A stretch of 64,000 nt of DNA. Source: Kaustia mangrovi (GTDB lineage: Bacteria; Pseudomonadota; Alphaproteobacteria; Rhizobiales; Im1). The DNA lies in contig NZ_CP058214.1 of assembly GCF_015482775.1 (NCBI RefSeq), positions 3,896,501-3,960,500 of the forward strand, read 5' to 3'. Position numbers and translations under genes: made by a program. The notes under the pieces are model-generated. The model ran no database searches. It saw nothing but the letters and a program-made list of their open reading frames with translations, and had not been told where the DNA came from. Positions 25,389-34,025 of the stretch are shown here, piece after piece. Each line of letters begins with the position of its first letter. The stretch's first letter is position 1.

Positions 25389-25636
25389 TGGGCAGGCGGC
25401 GGCGGAAATCGTGGAGGGCGGACCTGTCGTGCCAGGAAATGGAGGCGCTCGCCGCCGCCGTGTGGCAGTCGCATCGCCACTGGCTGGCAGAGGGTTACGA
25501 GCTCACCCGACGCTCCGGAGCCTGGTGGCGCAGGAACGGCTCGCTCACCCTGCGTCTCGTCTATCGCCGCCGCCTGGACGGTGTCTCCATGACCGTCGTC
25601 CTGCGCGGTATCCGCGTTCAGGAGGAGGCCGCGTGA
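25385..25636 (+). CDS. Hypothetical early protein
   Basis: 83 aa, very basic and Trp-rich (RRRRKSWRADLSCQEMEALA; AVWQSHRHWLAEGY). No family recognised. ATGA overlap with gemA, TGATG with the next gene. Confidence 0.55.
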   Translation: MMGRRRRKSWRADLSCQEMEALAAAVWQSHRHWLAEGYELTRRSGAWWRRNGSLTLRLVYRRRLDGVSMTVVLRGIRVQEEAA

Positions 25637-25851
25637 TGGCGGGGACGTCGGCCAGGGCTGAGGCGCTGCCTCTCCTCCATTGGGAGGACCTGGCCGATAT
25701 CGAGCGGCTCCGGAGCGAGCGGGACGCGATCTGCGCGCGCATGGCGCGCCTGCCGCTCCACAGCCATCGCCGTGTCGTGCTCCAGGCGCGACTTTCCGAG
25801 CTCACGGCGCGCCAATTGCAGCTCGAGCTGAAAGTCGGGGGCGCATCGTGA
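25636..25851 (+). CDS. Hypothetical early protein
   Basis: 71 aa, helical, no recognised domain (WEDLADIERLRSERDAICAR). A GTG at 25633 is an equally possible start. GGAGGAGG lies upstream. Confidence 0.5.
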   Translation: MAGTSARAEALPLLHWEDLADIERLRSERDAICARMARLPLHSHRRVVLQARLSELTARQLQLELKVGGAS

Positions 25852-26246
25852 CGAGCTACGGCTGGCTGCCCTCCATCCTCGCCGAGATCGCCGAGACGGC
25901 CGGCCTTGAGGCCGCGCTCAAGCTCGCCGCCGAACGCGGCGGCACGGAGGTTTACATTCCGGCGGCTTGCAGTGATGATCACTGGCTCGCCGCCTGCGTC
26001 GGCCGCGAGGCGGCGGACAGGATCTGCCGGCACTTCGCGAGCGGCCATGGCGGCATCTCGCTGCGCCTGCCGCTCGGGCCGCAAGGGTCCATCGCGGAGA
26101 TGAGGCGGATTGCCGACCGCATGATCGCGGAAGGCCGGCCGACGAGCGAGATCGCCCGCGCCGTGGGCTACACCAGCCGCACCGTGGAGCGGCGCCGGGC
26201 GCGGATGCGGTCGGCGCACGACCCCAGGCAGGGCAACCTCTTCTGA
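25848..26246 (+). CDS. mor: Mor family middle/late transcription activator
   Basis: 132 aa, GTG start overlapping the previous stop. Matches the Mu Mor/C family: dimerisation part GLEAALKLAAERGGTEVYIP, then ADRICRHFASGHGGISLRLP, and the C-terminal helix-turn-helix IAEGRPTSEIARAVGYTSRTVERRRARM. Mor activates sigma-70 promoters lacking a -35 box by binding a dyad and contacting RNA polymerase. It is the last early gene and sits 11 bases before a dyad found at all three late blocks. No separate C protein is recognised in the window. Confidence 0.88.
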   Translation: MTSYGWLPSILAEIAETAGLEAALKLAAERGGTEVYIPAACSDDHWLAACVGREAADRICRHFASGHGGISLRLPLGPQGSIAEMRRIADRMIAEGRPTSEIARAVGYTSRTVERRRARMRSAHDPRQGNLF

Positions 26247-26257
26247 CATAGCGCTCG

Positions 26258-26278
26258 CCCCGACGCCTGTCGGGGGCA
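26258..26278 (+). promoter_or_regulatory. Late-block dyad 1 (candidate Mor/C site)
   Basis: CCCCGAC-GCCT-GTCGGGGGCA, 57 bases before the endolysin start. The same 17 fixed positions recur at 35983 and 49469 in the same direction. GATTAG about 20 bases downstream could be a -10 box. It could alternatively be the terminator of the early operon, but no T-run follows. Confidence 0.6.
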
Positions 26279-26335
26279 ATTTCGGGATAGCGCCCGATTA
26301 GCGTCGATCCGATCGACTTGACCGGAGCGCACCCC

Positions 26336-27394
26336 ATGGGCCTTTCCACATCCTCTTTCGACGCGGCGGCGCGCGAGGCCGTCGAGGCCATTGCCATGGA
26401 GCGCGGTTTCGAGCCGGCCGCGCTGCTCGCCGTCGCCTGGGTGGAGAGCGCCGGCGTGCCCTTCTGGCGCGTGGATGGCGAGCAGCTGCCGCCGATCCGC
26501 TTCGAAGGGCACTATTTCCACCGCATCCTCAAGAGCAAGGCGAACAGGAAGCCCCACCTCCTGGAGCGTGCGGTCGCCGCCGGGCTGGCGCATCCGGAGG
26601 CCGGCGCGGTCAAGAACCCGTCGAGCTATCGCGCGCGCTACGAGCTGCTCGCCCGCGCCATGGAGATCGATACGGATGCCGCCCTGCGCTCCATCTCCAT
26701 GGGGCTCGGCCAGGTGATGGGCGACCACTGCCTCAAGCTCGGCTTCAGGAGCGTCGAGGCCATGTGGCAGACGGCGCGGTCGGGGCTCGACGGCCAGCTC
26801 TGGCTCATGGTGCGCTATATCGAGACCTTCGGCCTCTCCAGGGCGCTGCGCCGGCAGGACTGGCGAGACTTTGCGAGGGGCTATAACGGCCCGAACTATG
26901 CGGCCGGCGGCTACCACACCAAGCTCGCGCGGGCCTATCGCAGCTTCAGCCGCCAGACCGACGAGCACGATCTCGCCCGCGACCTCCAGAAAAGCCTCAC
27001 CGCCGCCGGCTATCCGGTTGCGGTCGACGGGATCGTCGGGCGCAAGACCGAGGCTGCCATCCGGCGCTTCCAGGAGGATCACGGCCTCGTCGCGGACGGC
27101 ATTGCCGGGCCGATGACGCGCGATGCGCTCGAGAAGGCTATCGCAGCGAAGACGGCGGAGCGCCGCAAAAAGCAGGCGGCCGGCGTCGCAGGCGGTGCCG
27201 TGGCGGTGGGCATGTCGACCGGCGATGTGGTCTCGGCGGTGCGCCAGGGCAGCGACGTCGCGCAGATGGCCCGGTCGCTCACCGAGGCGGTGGGGATCTC
27301 CGGGCTTGTGGCGGGTATCGCTGTCTCGCTCGTGGTTGGCGTCGTGGTGTGGCGGATCGTGGCGACCAGGCGCAATGCGGAGGGGTCTGCATGA
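26336..27394 (+). CDS. Endolysin: N-acetylmuramidase with peptidoglycan-binding domain and C-terminal membrane segment
   Basis: 352 aa. N-terminal DUF3380-type muramidase domain (about 10-190) with the likely catalytic Glu in LLAVAWVESAG; PG_binding_1 domain (about 205-265; LQKSLTAAGYPVAVDGIVG then RRFQEDHGLVADGIAG); a Gly/Ala-rich hydrophobic helix near 318-342 (GISGLVAGIAVSLVVGVVVW). It cuts the cell-wall glycan at lysis. The C-terminal membrane anchor is unusual for a soluble endolysin and may hold it at the inner membrane until the holin fires. GGAG precedes the ATG. Confidence 0.9.
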   Translation: MGLSTSSFDAAAREAVEAIAMERGFEPAALLAVAWVESAGVPFWRVDGEQLPPIRFEGHYFHRILKSKANRKPHLLERAVAAGLAHPEAGAVKNPSSYRARYELLARAMEIDTDAALRSISMGLGQVMGDHCLKLGFRSVEAMWQTARSGLDGQLWLMVRYIETFGLSRALRRQDWRDFARGYNGPNYAAGGYHTKLARAYRSFSRQTDEHDLARDLQKSLTAAGYPVAVDGIVGRKTEAAIRRFQEDHGLVADGIAGPMTRDALEKAIAAKTAERRKKQAAGVAGGAVAVGMSTGDVVSAVRQGSDVAQMARSLTEAVGISGLVAGIAVSLVVGVVVWRIVATRRNAEGSA

Positions 27395-27783
27395 CCGGCG
27401 TCAATGAGACGACCGCGAAGCTCCAGGACGAGGTCGAGATCCTGCGCGAGCGGGTGCGCCAGCTCGAGGAGGCTCTCTACGGGCCGGCCGGGCGCATGCT
27501 GGAGTGCCAGTATCGCCTTGGGCTCACGGTCATGCAGAGCCGGTTTCTCGGCGCGTTGATGTCGCGTGAGGTGGTGGGCAAGGAAGCGCTCCTGGTCGCG
27601 CTCTATGGCGACCGCAAACAGGATTGGCCCGGCGACAAGACCCTCGACGCTCACGCCTTCAAGCTGCGCCAGCGGCTCGCTGTCCATGGGATCGAGCTCC
27701 GCACAGTCAGAGGGATCGGCTATGCCCTCGACGATGCCGCGAAGGATCGCATTCGCCGGATCGTGGGAGCGGAGGCGGCATGA
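27391..27783 (+). CDS. Coiled-coil plus OmpR/PhoB-type winged-helix protein
   Basis: 130 aa. Residues 8-32 form a coiled coil (TAKLQDEVEILRERVRQLEE). The C-terminal two thirds resemble a Trans_reg_C winged helix: KTLDAHAFKLRQRLAVHGIE, then RTVRGIGYAL, the typical recognition-helix and wing pattern. There is no receiver domain. It overlaps the endolysin stop by 4 bases. A phage transcription regulator dimerising through the coiled coil is the best guess; it could be the functional counterpart of Mu C. Confidence 0.75.
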   Translation: MTGVNETTAKLQDEVEILRERVRQLEEALYGPAGRMLECQYRLGLTVMQSRFLGALMSREVVGKEALLVALYGDRKQDWPGDKTLDAHAFKLRQRLAVHGIELRTVRGIGYALDDAAKDRIRRIVGAEAA

Positions 27784-28031
27784 TCGCGGCTTTGTTCTCC
27801 AAGATCGGCCGCACGGCGACGCTGATCGGAATCGGTATCGCCGTCTTCGCAGGATCCGTGCTTGCGGCATTCGGCATGGGGCGCCGTGAAGGACATTTGA
27901 GTGCCCGTCGCGACGCCTATCGAAACACCCTCAATCACGTAAAGGAGCGCCGAGATGTGGAGGAGCGCGTGCGCCGTATGTCTCCTGACGAGCGCCGTCG
28001 CCGGCTGCGCAAATGGGCCCGCGACCGATGA
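27780..28031 (+). CDS. Inner-membrane spanin (Rz-like)
   Basis: 83 aa. One N-terminal membrane helix (TATLIGIGIAVFAGSVLAAF) is followed by a charged, helical periplasmic tail (KERRDVEERVRRMSPDERRR). With the lipoprotein encoded in another frame over its 3' end, this is the typical i-spanin/o-spanin pair that fuses inner and outer membranes at lysis. Confidence 0.78.
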   Translation: MIAALFSKIGRTATLIGIGIAVFAGSVLAAFGMGRREGHLSARRDAYRNTLNHVKERRDVEERVRRMSPDERRRRLRKWARDR

Positions 28032-28176
28032 CTGGTGCCTCAATAGCGAGGCCGATCGCCCAAGCGAGAAGACAATCGACGCGATGAGCGACGCCGAGGT
28101 CACCGAGACCCTGGTCCACGACATGTATGGCGCCGGCCGGTGCGGCTGGAAGCCCGGAAACGGGAGCACGGAATGA
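27955..28176 (+). CDS. Outer-membrane spanin lipoprotein (Rz1-like)
   Basis: 73 aa. Lipoprotein signal with lipobox LTSAVAGC (Cys18). The mature part reads DWCLNSEADRPSEKTIDAMS and ends with HDMYGAGRCGW, the pattern of small phage Rz1/LysC-type proteins. AGGAG lies 8 bases before the ATG. It starts inside the Rz-like gene in another frame (77-base overlap), as is typical of spanin pairs. Confidence 0.8.
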   Translation: MWRSACAVCLLTSAVAGCANGPATDDWCLNSEADRPSEKTIDAMSDAEVTETLVHDMYGAGRCGWKPGNGSTE

Positions 28177-28222
28177 AGGAGCGCAAAGTGCTGAGCAATC
28201 GACTCCACAGGTGGCATCCCTG

Positions 28223-28552
28223 ATGGCGGCGGCGGATATCCAGCCCTGGCTGTCCTCGCTCGCGCTCGTCGTCTCGGTCGCGGGCACGCTCTATGCCTGG
28301 ATCACGGCGCGCTCGCGGGGCAATGCCGAGCAGATCGCCACGCTGGAGAAGCGCGTGAACAAGCACGACCGTCAGCTCGACCAAGTCGAGACCACACTCC
28401 AGCACCTGCCGTCGAAGGACATGACCCAGCGCATGGAACTGACGCTGACGGAGGTTCGCGGCGAGATCGCCGTCCTGAGCGAGCGCCTCCAGCCAGTCGC
28501 CTCGATTTCCGAGCGACTGCAGGAGTTCCTCCTGGAGCAGGCCAAGAAATGA
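28223..28552 (+). CDS. DUF2730 family membrane protein
   Basis: 109 aa. N-terminal membrane helix (WLSSLALVVSVAGTLYAWIT) followed by a long coiled coil (IATLEKRVNKHDRQLDQVET onward), as in the DUF2730 proteins of the Mu-phage lysis/terminase cluster (Mu gp25-like). Starts upstream of 28223 are possible but lack a better ribosome site. Exact role unknown. Confidence 0.72.
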   Translation: MAAADIQPWLSSLALVVSVAGTLYAWITARSRGNAEQIATLEKRVNKHDRQLDQVETTLQHLPSKDMTQRMELTLTEVRGEIAVLSERLQPVASISERLQEFLLEQAKK

Positions 28553-28848
28553 GCATGGACCGCATTATCCGCGAGGAGGCCCGCCTGATCATCCTGCGCG
28601 CGCTGTCGGAGCAGGCCGACGAACGGCTCAATTCGGAGCTTCTGCGTGCCACCCTCGAAACGTTCGGTATCGCCCGCCCGCGTGCCTGGGTGCATGGCGA
28701 GCTCGACTACCTGGCCGAAATGGGTGCGGTGACGATCACCGAAGCCGGGACCGTGCGTGTGGCGCAACTCACCGAGCTCGGCGCGCGCCACCTTACTCGC
28801 AATGTCGCGATCGAGGGCGTCAAACGACCCTCCCGGCCGGAGGCTTGA
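28549..28848 (+). CDS. VpaChn25_0724-family phage protein (Mu gp26-like position)
   Basis: 99 aa with a winged-helix feel (IREEARLIILRALSEQADER; LRATLETFGIARPRAWVHGE; LDYLAEMGAVTI). Conserved in Mu-like phages between DUF2730 and the small terminase. ATGA overlap with the preceding gene. Confidence 0.72.
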   Translation: MSMDRIIREEARLIILRALSEQADERLNSELLRATLETFGIARPRAWVHGELDYLAEMGAVTITEAGTVRVAQLTELGARHLTRNVAIEGVKRPSRPEA

Positions 28849-28852
28849 GCCC

Positions 28853-29434
28853 ATGGCCCGCCGCGCCGGACGCGGGCGTCTCTCCTCCATCGAGCAACTG
28901 CCGGAGGAGGCCGAGCCCATCGTCGCCTGGGCGATGCAGGAGCTGCGCGCGCGCAAGCACACCCAGGTCGATATCTGCGAGGAGTTCAACAAGCGCCTCG
29001 CCGGTCTCGCGGCGGATATGGGCATCGAGATCGAGCCGATCTCCCTGTCTTCCTTCAACCGCTACGCCATCCGTCTCGCCGCCTCGGCTCGCCGGCTGGA
29101 GGAGACGCGCGCCATCGCCTCGGCGCTGACCGAGCGCCTCGGCCCCGACCAGGCCGACGATCTCACCGTCATGGTGGCGGAGACGATCAAGACGCTGGTC
29201 TTCGAGCTGCTCGAAGGCGACGGCGACATCACGCCCAAGGGCGCAATGGAGCTGGCGCGTGCCCTGCAATCGGCCGTCTCCGCGCAGTCGGTGTCGACTG
29301 ACCGGCGCCGCAAGGTCGAGGCCGACTTCGCAAAGAAAGCCGAAGACGCCGTCGACAAGGTGGCGGAGGCGCGCGGACTCACCGCCGAGACCGTCGAGGC
29401 GATCAAGGCGAAGATCCTCGGGGTGTCGGAATGA
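28853..29434 (+). CDS. Terminase small subunit (DUF3486, Mu gp27-like)
   Basis: 193 aa. Family pattern: RRAGRGRLSSIEQLPEEAEP at the start, a DNA-binding region (YTQVDICEEFNKRL-like), SSFNRYAIR, and a helical oligomerising C-terminus. It recognises phage DNA and loads it on the large terminase. GGAGG upstream; ATGA overlap with the large subunit. Confidence 0.87.
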   Translation: MARRAGRGRLSSIEQLPEEAEPIVAWAMQELRARKHTQVDICEEFNKRLAGLAADMGIEIEPISLSSFNRYAIRLAASARRLEETRAIASALTERLGPDQADDLTVMVAETIKTLVFELLEGDGDITPKGAMELARALQSAVSAQSVSTDRRRKVEADFAKKAEDAVDKVAEARGLTAETVEAIKAKILGVSE

Positions 29435-31071
29435 GCGCGGTCGCGGACGCCGAGGCCGGTCCCGTCACCGCGGAGGAATGGGCGGCGCATCGCCGGCGCG
29501 CCACCCAGGCGCTGCCGGAGCCGCTTGCCGGCAAGGCCCTGCCGGAGATCCTTCTGCCAAAACAGGCCGAGTTGCTCGCCGCAACCTCGGCCTATGCCGT
29601 CGTAGTTGCCGACAAGAGCCGCCGCATTGGTTTCACATGGGGTGTCGGCGCCGATGCCGTGCTCACCGCCGGGGCGCAGAAGTCGGCCGGCGGCATGGAC
29701 GTGCTGTACATTGGCTATAATCTGGATATGGCTCGGGAGTTCATTGACACCTGCGCCATGTGGGCCAAGGCCTTCGTCCCGGCGTGCAGTGAGGTGGACG
29801 AGTTCCTCTTCATCGAAATGGATGCCAAGGGGATCGAGCATTCCATCCAGGCATTCCGGATCACCTTTGCGTCCGGCTTCGAGGTTGTCGCCTTGTCATC
29901 AAGGCCAAGGTCACTGCGCGGTCGCCAGGGCTATGTGATCCTCGACGAATTCGCCTTCCACGACGATGCCGCCGGGCTGCTCAAGGCCGCCATGGCGCTG
30001 CTCATCTGGGGCGGCAAGGTGCTGGTGATCTCCACCCATAACGGCGTCGACAACCCGTTCAACCAACTCATTCAGGAGATCCGCGAGAAGCGTCGCCCTG
30101 GCAAGGTGGTGCGCTGCACTTTCGACGATGCGTTGGAACAGGGGCTCTATCAGCGCATCTGTCTTGTCACAGGGCGCGAATGGTCCCCGGAGGCGGAGGC
30201 GACGTGGCGCGACGAGATCCGCGCGTACTATGCTGAGGACGCGGCCGAGGAGTTGGACTGCATCCCGAGTCAGGGTTCGGGCGTCTATCTCACCGGCGCG
30301 CTGATCGAGGCCTGCATGACGCCCCGCGCGCCCGTCCTGCGCCTGGCTTGCCCGAAAGGCTTCGAGCTAAAGCCAGATGTCGTACGCCATTCGGAAGTGG
30401 CGGGCTGGCTTGCAGAGAACGTCGATCCACACCTCAAGCTTCTGGACCAGGACTTGCGTCACTATTACGGCTGGGATTTCGGCCGGTCCGGTGACCTCTC
30501 CGTGTTCTGGCCACTTGTGGAGTGCCCCGATCTCGTGCTGCGCACGCCCTTCTCGCTGGAACTTCGCAATGTCCCGTTCCGCCAGCAGGAGCAGATCCTC
30601 TTCCACGTGGTTGACAAGCTTCCACGATTCTCCGGTGGAAAGCACGACGCACGCGGTAACGGGCAGTATCTCGCTGAATATGCGATGCAGAAGTACGGCG
30701 CGCTGATGATCGAGGCCGTGATGCTGTCCCAGCCCTGGTATCTGGAGCACGTGCCGCGCCTGAGGGCCCGCCTCGAGGACCGAACCATGGAGCTGCCACG
30801 CGACGCCGACGTGAAGACGGACCTCCGCCAGTTCCGCATGATCCGCGGCATCCCCATGATCCCGCAGACGGCCGAGACGAAGGGCGCGGATGGCGGCCAG
30901 CGCCATGGCGATGCCGGCGTCGCCGCCGTGCTCGCCGTGGCGGCGGCGGAGGACGACACAGTGGCCTACGAATACACGCCGGCCCGCGAGGCGCCGGCCG
31001 ACCGCTTCTGGCAGGCGCCGCGCGGCGACCTCGAGCCGGAGGGCTGGCAAACCAAACGAGGGCTCTGGTGA
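29431..31071 (+). CDS. Terminase large subunit (Mu gp28-like)
   Basis: DNA-packaging motor, 546 aa. Deviant Walker A KSRRIGFTWG near residue 66, Walker B GYVILDEFAF near 170, motif III VLVISTHNG near 193, and a C-terminal RNase-H-like nuclease whose first acidic site is in YYGWDFGRSGDLSVFW near 352. Packs Mu-style headfuls with flanking host DNA. Confidence 0.94.
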   Translation: MSAVADAEAGPVTAEEWAAHRRRATQALPEPLAGKALPEILLPKQAELLAATSAYAVVVADKSRRIGFTWGVGADAVLTAGAQKSAGGMDVLYIGYNLDMAREFIDTCAMWAKAFVPACSEVDEFLFIEMDAKGIEHSIQAFRITFASGFEVVALSSRPRSLRGRQGYVILDEFAFHDDAAGLLKAAMALLIWGGKVLVISTHNGVDNPFNQLIQEIREKRRPGKVVRCTFDDALEQGLYQRICLVTGREWSPEAEATWRDEIRAYYAEDAAEELDCIPSQGSGVYLTGALIEACMTPRAPVLRLACPKGFELKPDVVRHSEVAGWLAENVDPHLKLLDQDLRHYYGWDFGRSGDLSVFWPLVECPDLVLRTPFSLELRNVPFRQQEQILFHVVDKLPRFSGGKHDARGNGQYLAEYAMQKYGALMIEAVMLSQPWYLEHVPRLRARLEDRTMELPRDADVKTDLRQFRMIRGIPMIPQTAETKGADGGQRHGDAGVAAVLAVAAAEDDTVAYEYTPAREAPADRFWQAPRGDLEPEGWQTKRGLW

Positions 31072-32645
31072 TGGCCGATCCTGTATCCCCGATCCTCGGT
31101 CCCGATGGGCGGCCTGTCCGCCGCAAGCTCCTCATGGAGCCGCAGGCCGAGCCCGAGCTCACCGGCATCCGCAGCGTGTGGACGGAGCCCGTCGCCACCG
31201 GTCTCACGCCGGACCGGCTCGCCTCCATCCTGCGCCGCGCCGACGAGGGCGACCTGCATGATTTCCTGATCCTGGCCGAAGAGATCGAGGAGCGCGAGCC
31301 GCAATATGCCACCGTGCTCGGCAACCGCCGCCGGGCGCTCACGCTGATCGAGCCGACCGTCGTCGCTGCCTCCGACGACAAGCCCGACCAGGAGATCGCC
31401 GACGCGGTGCGCGAGCTGATCGCCAGGCCGGACTTCGCCTTCGCCCTGGAGGATCTGACCGACGCGCTCGGCAAGGGCTTCTCCGCGGTGGAGATCGTCT
31501 GGGGCACGGAGAAGGGCCGCTGGGTGCCGGCGGAGTATCGCTGGCGCGAGCCGTGGTTCTTCCAGTTCGACCGCCGCACCGGCAAGACGGTCATGCTGCG
31601 CGACCAGGGCAACCCGGAGGGTGTGGCCCTCAACCCCTATGGCTTCATGGTCCACCTCGCCCGCCTCAAGACGGGCAAGCCGTGGCGCGCGGGGCTCGCC
31701 CGCATCGCGGTGTGGTCCTTCATGCTCAAGGGCTTCAGCGCGAAGGACTGGATGGCCTTTCTGGAGGTCTACGGGATCCCGTGGCGGCTCGGCAAATACC
31801 GCTCCGGCGCGACGGCGGAGGAGAAGCACACCCTCATGCGCGCTGTCCGCGGCATTGCCGGCGATGCCGCCGCCATCGTACCGGAAGGCATGGAGATCGA
31901 GATCCTCGAGGCGTCGGCCTCGCGCGGCTCCGATGCGTTTGAGAAGAAGTGCCGCTATCTCGATGAGCAGGTCTCCAAGATCGTGCTCGGCCAGACCACG
32001 ACCACCGACGCGATCTCCGGCGGCCATGCCGTCTCCAAGGAGCACCAGGAGGTCCGCCGCGACATCCAGAAGGCGGATGCCCGCAATCTTGCCGCCACCA
32101 TCAACGCCCAGCTCATCGAGCCCTTCGTCGCCTTCAATTTCGGGCCCCAGGAGGTGTATCCCCGCGTCGCCCTGCCGGTGCCCGACCCGGAAGACCTCAA
32201 GGCGCTCATGGAGGCCACCGAGAAGTTCGTGAAGCTCGGCGGCAAGGTCGGCATGTCGGTGGTGCGCGACAAGATCGGCTTCGAGGATCCGGACGAGGAC
32301 GAGGAGCTGCTCACCCCGCCCGGCCGGGAGCCGCCGGCGGAGGATCCGCAACCCGCCCAGGCCCGCGCCCGGCACGGCTCCGGCTGTCCGGTCCACGGCC
32401 ACACGCTCGCCCGCGAAATGCCCGAGCCCGACGAGATCGACGAGCTGGTCGAGGACGAGCTCGACGAGTGGGAGGAGATCGCCGCGCCGCTCGTCGAGCC
32501 GATCATGAAGGCCGTCGAGGAGGCCACGTCCTTCGAGGATCTGGAAGAGCGCCTCAAGAGCGCGCACCCGGACGGCGAGACGCTCGCCCGGCGCCTGGCC
32601 GTCCTGACGACCATCGCGCGCGGCCTCGGCGATGTGAGCGACTGA
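31071..32645 (+). CDS. Portal protein (DUF935, Mu gp29-like)
   Basis: 524 aa, forms the dodecameric portal at the capsid vertex. Features include LTPDRLASILRRADEGDLHD, FLILAEEIEERE and SKIVLGQTTTTDA, all typical of DUF935. The acidic C-terminus (DEIDELVEDELDEWEE) is common in this family. TGATG overlap with the terminase; a GTG at 31068 is the alternative start. Confidence 0.93.
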   Translation: MADPVSPILGPDGRPVRRKLLMEPQAEPELTGIRSVWTEPVATGLTPDRLASILRRADEGDLHDFLILAEEIEEREPQYATVLGNRRRALTLIEPTVVAASDDKPDQEIADAVRELIARPDFAFALEDLTDALGKGFSAVEIVWGTEKGRWVPAEYRWREPWFFQFDRRTGKTVMLRDQGNPEGVALNPYGFMVHLARLKTGKPWRAGLARIAVWSFMLKGFSAKDWMAFLEVYGIPWRLGKYRSGATAEEKHTLMRAVRGIAGDAAAIVPEGMEIEILEASASRGSDAFEKKCRYLDEQVSKIVLGQTTTTDAISGGHAVSKEHQEVRRDIQKADARNLAATINAQLIEPFVAFNFGPQEVYPRVALPVPDPEDLKALMEATEKFVKLGGKVGMSVVRDKIGFEDPDEDEELLTPPGREPPAEDPQPAQARARHGSGCPVHGHTLAREMPEPDEIDELVEDELDEWEEIAAPLVEPIMKAVEEATSFEDLEERLKSAHPDGETLARRLAVLTTIARGLGDVSD

Positions 32646-32646
32646 G

Positions 32647-33822
32647 ATGAGGGCTGAGAGCTTCCGCACGCCCGCCAATGTCGCGCCCGAGGTCGGCGAG
32701 TATTTCACGTCCAAGAATCTCAGGCCCGCCTTCTCCTGGCTGGATGTCTGGGGCGAGGAGCACGGCTACGCCTTCACGGTCGCCAAGGCGGTCGAGGAAG
32801 ACGTGTTGACGAGCTTTCGAGGCTCCATCGAACGGGCGATCGCGAAGGGCCAGGGCTTCGAAAGCTGGAAGGCGGGGATCCAGACTGAGCTTTCGAAGCT
32901 TGGCTGGTGGGGCCGGCGCACCGTCGTCGATCCCGAGACCGGCGAGCGCAGCGTGGTGGACTTCTCAAAGCCCCGCAGGCTCAAGACCATCTTCTGGTCG
33001 AACATGCGCGCCGCCCGCGCCGCCGGCCAGTGGGAGCGCATCCAGCGCACCAAGGCCGCGCTGCCCTATCTCCTCTATGTCCGCACCACCTCCCTCGAGC
33101 CCCGCCAGGAACATCTCCAATGGGCCGGCATCGTGCGCCCGGTGGACGATCCGATCTGGGACCGGCTTTTCACGCCCAATGGCTGGGGTTGCAAATGCGC
33201 CATCCGCCAGATCTCGCGGCGCGAGGCCATGCGGCGCGGCATCTCCGACCCCATCACGCTGGAAACCCGACCGTTCCGCAATCGCCGCACCGGTGAGGTG
33301 ACGCACGTTCCGGTCGGCATCGACCCCGGCTGGCAGACCAATCCCGGAAAGGCGCGCGCCCGAACGCTTCTGCGCAAGACTGTCGAGACGCTCGAGGCCG
33401 CCGGCCCGGACCGCGCCCGCGACCAGATCCGCGACCTGTGGGCCGGCCCGCTGCCGGCGGTGGTGACCAAGCTCCCGGAGCGCGTCCACATGCCCGTCGC
33501 CGTGGCGCCCCGCCTGGCTGGCGACCTCGACGCGCGCGGATCGCTCGTCGTCGTCTCCAACGACACGGCAGTCACGAAGACGGCGAAGCACAAGTTCGAC
33601 CTCGGCCGCGTCGGACTGATCCAGGAGATCATCGACCGGGGCCGCATCGTCGCCGATGTGCATCAGGCGACCGCGCGCAATCTCTATCTCGAGATAGACG
33701 GGAAGCTCTGGTTCCTCGCCATCGGCCGCTCGTCCACGGGGCACCTGTTCGTGCGCACGCTACACCCGACCAGCCGGCGCCGGATGCTCAAGAAACTGAA
33801 GCAGGTGGGGGAAGAGGAGTAA
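32647..33822 (+). CDS. Minor head protein / head morphogenesis (Mu gpF-like)
   Basis: 391 aa. Mu F domain with FSWLDVWGEEHGYAFTVAKA near the start and the signature FTPNGWGCKCAIRQISRREA near residue 177; the C-terminal 100 residues contain a barrel-like nuclease/toxin-type fold region (TARNLYLEIDGKLWFLAIGR). Bound to the portal, it helps start head assembly and may be injected. The ATG lies one base after the portal stop. Confidence 0.9.
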   Translation: MRAESFRTPANVAPEVGEYFTSKNLRPAFSWLDVWGEEHGYAFTVAKAVEEDVLTSFRGSIERAIAKGQGFESWKAGIQTELSKLGWWGRRTVVDPETGERSVVDFSKPRRLKTIFWSNMRAARAAGQWERIQRTKAALPYLLYVRTTSLEPRQEHLQWAGIVRPVDDPIWDRLFTPNGWGCKCAIRQISRREAMRRGISDPITLETRPFRNRRTGEVTHVPVGIDPGWQTNPGKARARTLLRKTVETLEAAGPDRARDQIRDLWAGPLPAVVTKLPERVHMPVAVAPRLAGDLDARGSLVVVSNDTAVTKTAKHKFDLGRVGLIQEIIDRGRIVADVHQATARNLYLEIDGKLWFLAIGRSSTGHLFVRTLHPTSRRRMLKKLKQVGEEE

Positions 33823-34025
33823 GCGGCCGGGAGGACGCGACCCCTCCGCGGTGGCCATCACCGGCACCTTCGATTTCGCACGGCCGCTTTCCAGAAGATA
33901 AAGTGTTGCTCCTCCATTTGCAACTCGAAGAGCTGCCGCTCTACCGAAAACGCCGGGCGACCGAAATTTCCCGCTTCGCGCAAATTCTCCTGTAGTCTTC
34001 AAGTAGGGCTGTTAAGGGGGAGAAC

